From Penaeicola halotolerans (GTDB taxonomy: Bacteria > Bacteroidota > Bacteroidia > Cytophagales > Cyclobacteriaceae): a DNA stretch of 64,000 bases. Position 1 is the stretch's first letter; the number at the start of each line of letters is the position of its first letter. The position numbers and the translations under genes were made by a program. The DNA lies in NCBI RefSeq assembly GCF_016464625.1, contig NZ_JAEAGO010000002.1, positions 1 through 64,000 on the forward strand. Reading direction: 5' to 3'. The notes below the pieces were generated by a model. That model was not told the origin of the DNA. It saw only the letters and a list, made by a program, of their open reading frames with translations, and made no database searches. This document shows positions 61,056-64,000 of this stretch, one piece after another.

Positions 61056-61063
61056 CAAAAATA
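61056..61063 (-). promoter_or_regulatory. -7 box for the patatin-barrel gene
   Basis: The minus strand reads TATTTTTG (TAnnTTTG), 26 bp upstream of the ATG at 61029. Confidence 0.45.
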
Positions 61064-61096
61064 CAGCGCAGGGAGACTATTCGCTAGTATCTAGGC

Positions 61097-62383
61097 TTAA
61101 TTATTTATCACTAATACAGGGTCTTCATCAGGAAAAGGAACATTCGAGATCAACTGTAAGATCTCAGCTTTGCGCTGATTATAAGCAGCCATGTTTTCCT
61201 CTTTGATAGGATTTGCAGATGGCAACTCAACTTTGAGGGCATCCACTTGGCGACCATTTTTCCAAAATCTAAAACATAAGTGTGGACCAGTAGCCAAACC
61301 TGTGCTTCCTACATATCCGATCACCTGACCTTGCTTCACTTTAGTGCCAGGCTTCATACCAGAAGCTATACGCGACATGTGTAGATACTGCGTAGAGTAA
61401 GTGCCATTGTGCTTGATCTTGACATAGTTGCCATTGTACTGACTATAGCGTGCTTCCTCTACGATACCATCTCCTACTGTACGGATCTCTGTGCCTGTAG
61501 GTGCTGCATAGTCTGTCCCTAGATGAGCTTTGTAGCGCTTCTGCACTGGATGAAATCTTCGCTGAGTATAGCGCGAACTGATTCTTGAGTATTTTACTGG
61601 GGTTCTAAGAAATGCCTTTCTCAAGCTTTGACCATCTTCATCGAAGTAGTCTACTTGTCCATCTTGCTCAAAAGGTATGGCCACATAGTCATTGCCAAAG
61701 TGCTGAAAATATGCCGCCCTCACTTCTCCTATCCCCACCACTTGTCCATCTACAATCTTTTCTTCATAGATAACTTTGAATTTATCCCCCTTTTGGATTC
61801 GCTGAAAGTCCAACTGCCAGCCAAATATATCTGCAAACTGATCTATCAGATCTGGCGTCACTCCTTGATCTATCATATTGAGGTATAGGTTACGATCTAT
61901 CACACCTGACACAGAGCGCTCTGAGAAAGTAACTGGACGGGCTTCCTTGTACACCTCTACGCTATCTTTGAGCTTGTAGACGACATATTCCATAGGATTA
62001 GGCTCATAGATGAAATATGCGGCTTGAGATGAAAGAGAATCCTTAGGTCTGAGGATAGTATACTTTCTGTTAGCAGCGATTCTTCTGACATCAAATACTT
62101 CCCGAGATTTTTTGGCCAGCTCATCGATCAGCTGGTATGGCACATTGAAAGGGGAAAGGATGCTCGACAGGGTTTGGTTACGAGTGACTTTACCTTCGTG
62201 GATCTCCAGATTAGTAAGCTCAATGCCAAATATCAACTCAGTGGCAGGAATGACCTCTTCCTCCACAGTTATTTCTTGCTTGAGTGCCTCTATGGTCTCT
62301 TGATCATTTGCCTTATTGATGCTAAAAATGTAATATCCCCCTACAGCAATTACCAGTAAAATTGGCAGTATTAGTTTTCTCAT
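61097..62383 (-). CDS. M23-family peptidoglycan metallopeptidase with altered HxH (HLC) motif
   Basis: 428 residues: an N-terminal membrane anchor (ILPILLVIAVGGYYIF, about 5-20), a LysM/OapA-like region with NQTLSSILSPFNVPYQLIDE (about 69-88), a linker domain (about 110-260) and an M23 domain (about 270-385). Zinc/catalytic residues: His287 and Asp291 (HLGTDYAAP), His335 (TQYLHMS), His368. The second His of the usual HxH is Cys370 (GPHLCFRFW). The remaining ligands fit an active enzyme if Cys binds zinc; otherwise it may be an EnvC/NlpD-like activator. Acts on the periplasmic cell wall. Confidence 0.85.
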   Translation of the reverse strand: MRKLILPILLVIAVGGYYIFSINKANDQETIEALKQEITVEEEVIPATELIFGIELTNLEIHEGKVTRNQTLSSILSPFNVPYQLIDELAKKSREVFDVRRIAANRKYTILRPKDSLSSQAAYFIYEPNPMEYVVYKLKDSVEVYKEARPVTFSERSVSGVIDRNLYLNMIDQGVTPDLIDQFADIFGWQLDFQRIQKGDKFKVIYEEKIVDGQVVGIGEVRAAYFQHFGNDYVAIPFEQDGQVDYFDEDGQSLRKAFLRTPVKYSRISSRYTQRRFHPVQKRYKAHLGTDYAAPTGTEIRTVGDGIVEEARYSQYNGNYVKIKHNGTYSTQYLHMSRIASGMKPGTKVKQGQVIGYVGSTGLATGPHLCFRFWKNGRQVDALKVELPSANPIKEENMAAYNQRKAEILQLISNVPFPDEDPVLVINN

Positions 62384-62624
62384 GTGAAGCCGCTATTGAT
62401 GTCGTTAACCCCTAATTTGACGAAATATAAACAATTGTACTTTTCTGATAACGTCTTTGAGGAAGAATTTTCGTGTGTAAAAGTCCTGATTTATTTTCTA
62501 AAAAAGGCTAAAAAGGCATTTTGGTTGATGAAAAGCAATAATCATTTAGCTAAGTGCAAAATAGTTTGGAAATAAAAAATCAAATTAAATCTTGTTCAAA
62601 CTAATGAAAATCAGCTTGATAACT
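62384..62624. other. Intergenic region without a recognised gene
   Basis: AT-rich stretch between the M23 gene and the DsbD terminator. A 63-codon frame starting at 62384 lacks any protein-like pattern and I see no RNA gene. Confidence 0.55.
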
Positions 62625-62654
62625 AAAAAAGGCAACCCGTTGGCTGCCTTTTTT
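62625..62654 (-). terminator. Terminator of the DsbD-type gene
   Basis: AAAAAAGGCA (62625-62634) and TGCCTTTTTT (62645-62654) form a perfect 10-bp stem with a T-run on the minus strand; stop codon is 11 bp upstream. Confidence 0.85.
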
Positions 62655-62665
62655 AGTCACTATTC

Positions 62666-64000
62666 TTACATCGCATATCTTCGCTTGGCTTCATCTAGGA
62701 ACTCCACGAAGTTTTTGATACTGAGATCGTAGGCTTTTGGCTCGATGACTAACTCTTCATTTTCGTCCAAAATCACATAGTATGGCTGCGCATTACTATT
62801 AAATCTTGTCACTTGGAAATCAAAGTTTTGCTTACCAATAGTCTTTTTCACTTTATTGTCAAAAGTAGAAGTGTACCACTCATCTTCTGGCAGTTCTCCC
62901 CTATCATCTACATAGAGCGCTACTACTACAAAGTCATTTTTCAATCGCTCAAGCACAGCTGGATCAGACCATACACGCGCTTCCATCTCTCGACAGTTTA
63001 CACATCCATGACCTGTAAAGTCTATAAATAATGGCTTACCCTGCTCACGTGCACAAGCAAGTGCTTGCTCATAATCGAAGTAGCCTTGTATACCATGAGG
63101 AATCGTAAACTTATCAGCAAATCTAGGTGGCTCACAAAGCGTAGAAGCAGCAGTGGCTCCTCCTCCAGTAGCGTTTTGTCTGATGAGCTGCTCTAGATTA
63201 AAATCATGTGTACTCATCGGTGGAAGATAACCAGAAAGTGCTTTGAGTGGAGCTCCAAACAAGCCTGGAATCATGTAGACCACAAAGGTGAAAGTCAATA
63301 TGGATAACAATAGACGGGGCACACTTAGGTACTTCATCTCGCTATCATGCGGTAGTCTGATTTTTCCTAGTAAGTATAGACCTAGCATAGCAAATATCAC
63401 TATCCAAATCACTATGTAAGTATCTCTATCCAAAAGCTCCCAGTGATAAACTTGATCTGCTACACTTAAAAATTTGAAAGCCAATGCAAGCTCTAAGAAA
63501 CCCAAAACAACTTTCACAGAATTGAGCCAGCCGCCTGATTTAGGCAAGCTATTGAGCCACTCTGGGAATATCGCAAACAATGTAAACGGAATCGCAAAAG
63601 CTAAAGAAAAGGCAAACATTCCTAAGATCGGCTTGATGATTTCTCCACCTGCTGACTCTATCAAGATCGTCCCTACAATAGGGCCTGTGCACGAAAATGA
63701 AACCAACACTAGTGTAAAGGCCATGAAAAACACGCCATAATATCCCCCTTTATCTGCTTGCTGATCTACCTTATTTACAAAACTACTCGGTAGTGTAATC
63801 TCGAATAGCCCCAAAAAGGCTAATGCGAAAATGATAAATACTAAAAAGAAGAAAATGTTGGGTGCCCAGTGTGTACTCAGCCAATTGGCGAACTCGGGTC
63901 CATTGACGCGTGAGACGATCGTTCCTGCTATGGTATAAATAGCAATAATCGAAAAACCATAAAGTAGGGCTTTAAAAATGGCTTGACCTCTGTTTTTACT
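62666..64000 (-). CDS. dsbD: Thiol:disulfide interchange protein DsbD family (5' end beyond right edge)
   Basis: The frame is open from the right edge to the stop at 62666 (444 codons visible); the apparent TTG start at 63814 is only internal. The visible part covers the membrane domain (FEITLPSSFVNKVDQQADKG, GVFFMAFTLVLVSFSCTGPI, with the transmembrane Cys in SFSCTGP) and a C-terminal thioredoxin-like domain (about the last 140 residues; FIDFTGHGCVNCREMEARVW with the CVNC redox pair). DsbD passes electrons from cytosolic thioredoxin across the inner membrane to periplasmic reductants. The N-terminal domain lies outside the window. Confidence 0.88.
   Translation of the reverse strand, partial: SKNRGQAIFKALLYGFSIIAIYTIAGTIVSRVNGPEFANWLSTHWAPNIFFFLVFIIFALAFLGLFEITLPSSFVNKVDQQADKGGYYGVFFMAFTLVLVSFSCTGPIVGTILIESAGGEIIKPILGMFAFSLAFAIPFTLFAIFPEWLNSLPKSGGWLNSVKVVLGFLELALAFKFLSVADQVYHWELLDRDTYIVIWIVIFAMLGLYLLGKIRLPHDSEMKYLSVPRLLLSILTFTFVVYMIPGLFGAPLKALSGYLPPMSTHDFNLEQLIRQNATGGGATAASTLCEPPRFADKFTIPHGIQGYFDYEQALACAREQGKPLFIDFTGHGCVNCREMEARVWSDPAVLERLKNDFVVVALYVDDRGELPEDEWYTSTFDNKVKKTIGKQNFDFQVTRFNSNAQPYYVILDENEELVIEPKAYDLSIKNFVEFLDEAKRRYAM

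Noticed and set aside
62384-62575. 63-codon frame upstream of the M23 peptidase gene
   Set aside because: No signal, domain or conserved pattern, and it lies in the promoter region of the M23 gene; most likely chance.

Overview
The window is a chromosomal stretch of a Bacteroidota bacterium, most probably a marine-type Cytophagales (Cyclobacteriaceae/Reichenbachiellaceae-like). I infer this from the gene families: an Oar-like TonB receptor, a protein with a type IX secretion C-terminal domain, SurA-like chaperone trios, TPR-membrane-HTH regulators, DUF4105, and OmpA/PD40 fusions. The promoters agree: a TAnnTTTG -7 box sits just upstream of at least fifteen genes, and Shine-Dalgarno sequences are mostly absent. 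No rRNA operon, insertion sequence, prophage or CRISPR array was found.

Layout. 1-6.8 kb looks accessory: the start of an FG-GAP repeat protein with nearly identical 153-bp repeats, a possible 48-residue membrane protein, a TPR/HTH regulator, a 12-bp-stem palindrome, an 11-bp tandem repeat, an unrecognised 250-residue protein, and an operon of three secreted paralogues. 6.9-17.6 kb holds the Oar-like receptor, an RND efflux pair without an outer-membrane partner, a YhhN-family protein, a YkgJ-type cysteine protein and ferrochelatase. 17.7-25.1 kb has a universal-stress-protein/antiporter operon, a zinc-ribbon pair, glycyl-tRNA synthetase, a UPF0316 protein, a PLP enzyme and an RluD-type pseudouridine synthase.

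At 25.36-25.49 kb, between its own -7 box and a strong terminator, lies a tRNA-like gene. It has a Leu-type D-loop, a CUC anticodon loop and a variable region of about 54 nt. I consider this the most unusual element in the window.

25.6-43 kb contains a 1443-residue AsmA-like protein built from six modules of about 177 residues, pheS, a three-gene SurA/PpiC operon, a complete phosphatase/STAS/anti-sigma-kinase partner-switching module with no sigma factor beside it, a DUF4197 lipoprotein, a MATE transporter, aspS and plsY. 43-49 kb is a co-directional cluster tpiA-prmA-(1496-residue unknown secreted protein)-plsY. 49-64 kb carries recX, a DUF4105 membrane protein, a T9SS cargo protein, an aldehyde dehydrogenase, a sodium-dependent transporter, a small basic protein, an OmpA/PD40 protein, a patatin-beta-barrel protein, an M23 peptidase with an altered metal motif, and a DsbD-type protein cut by the right edge.

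A recurring theme is envelope biogenesis: periplasmic chaperones, AsmA-like, DUF4105, patatin-barrel, OmpA, M23, DsbD and PlsY. The rest is mostly core translation genes (glyS, pheS, aspS, prmA, rluD). All assignments come from reading translations and motifs; no database search was run.
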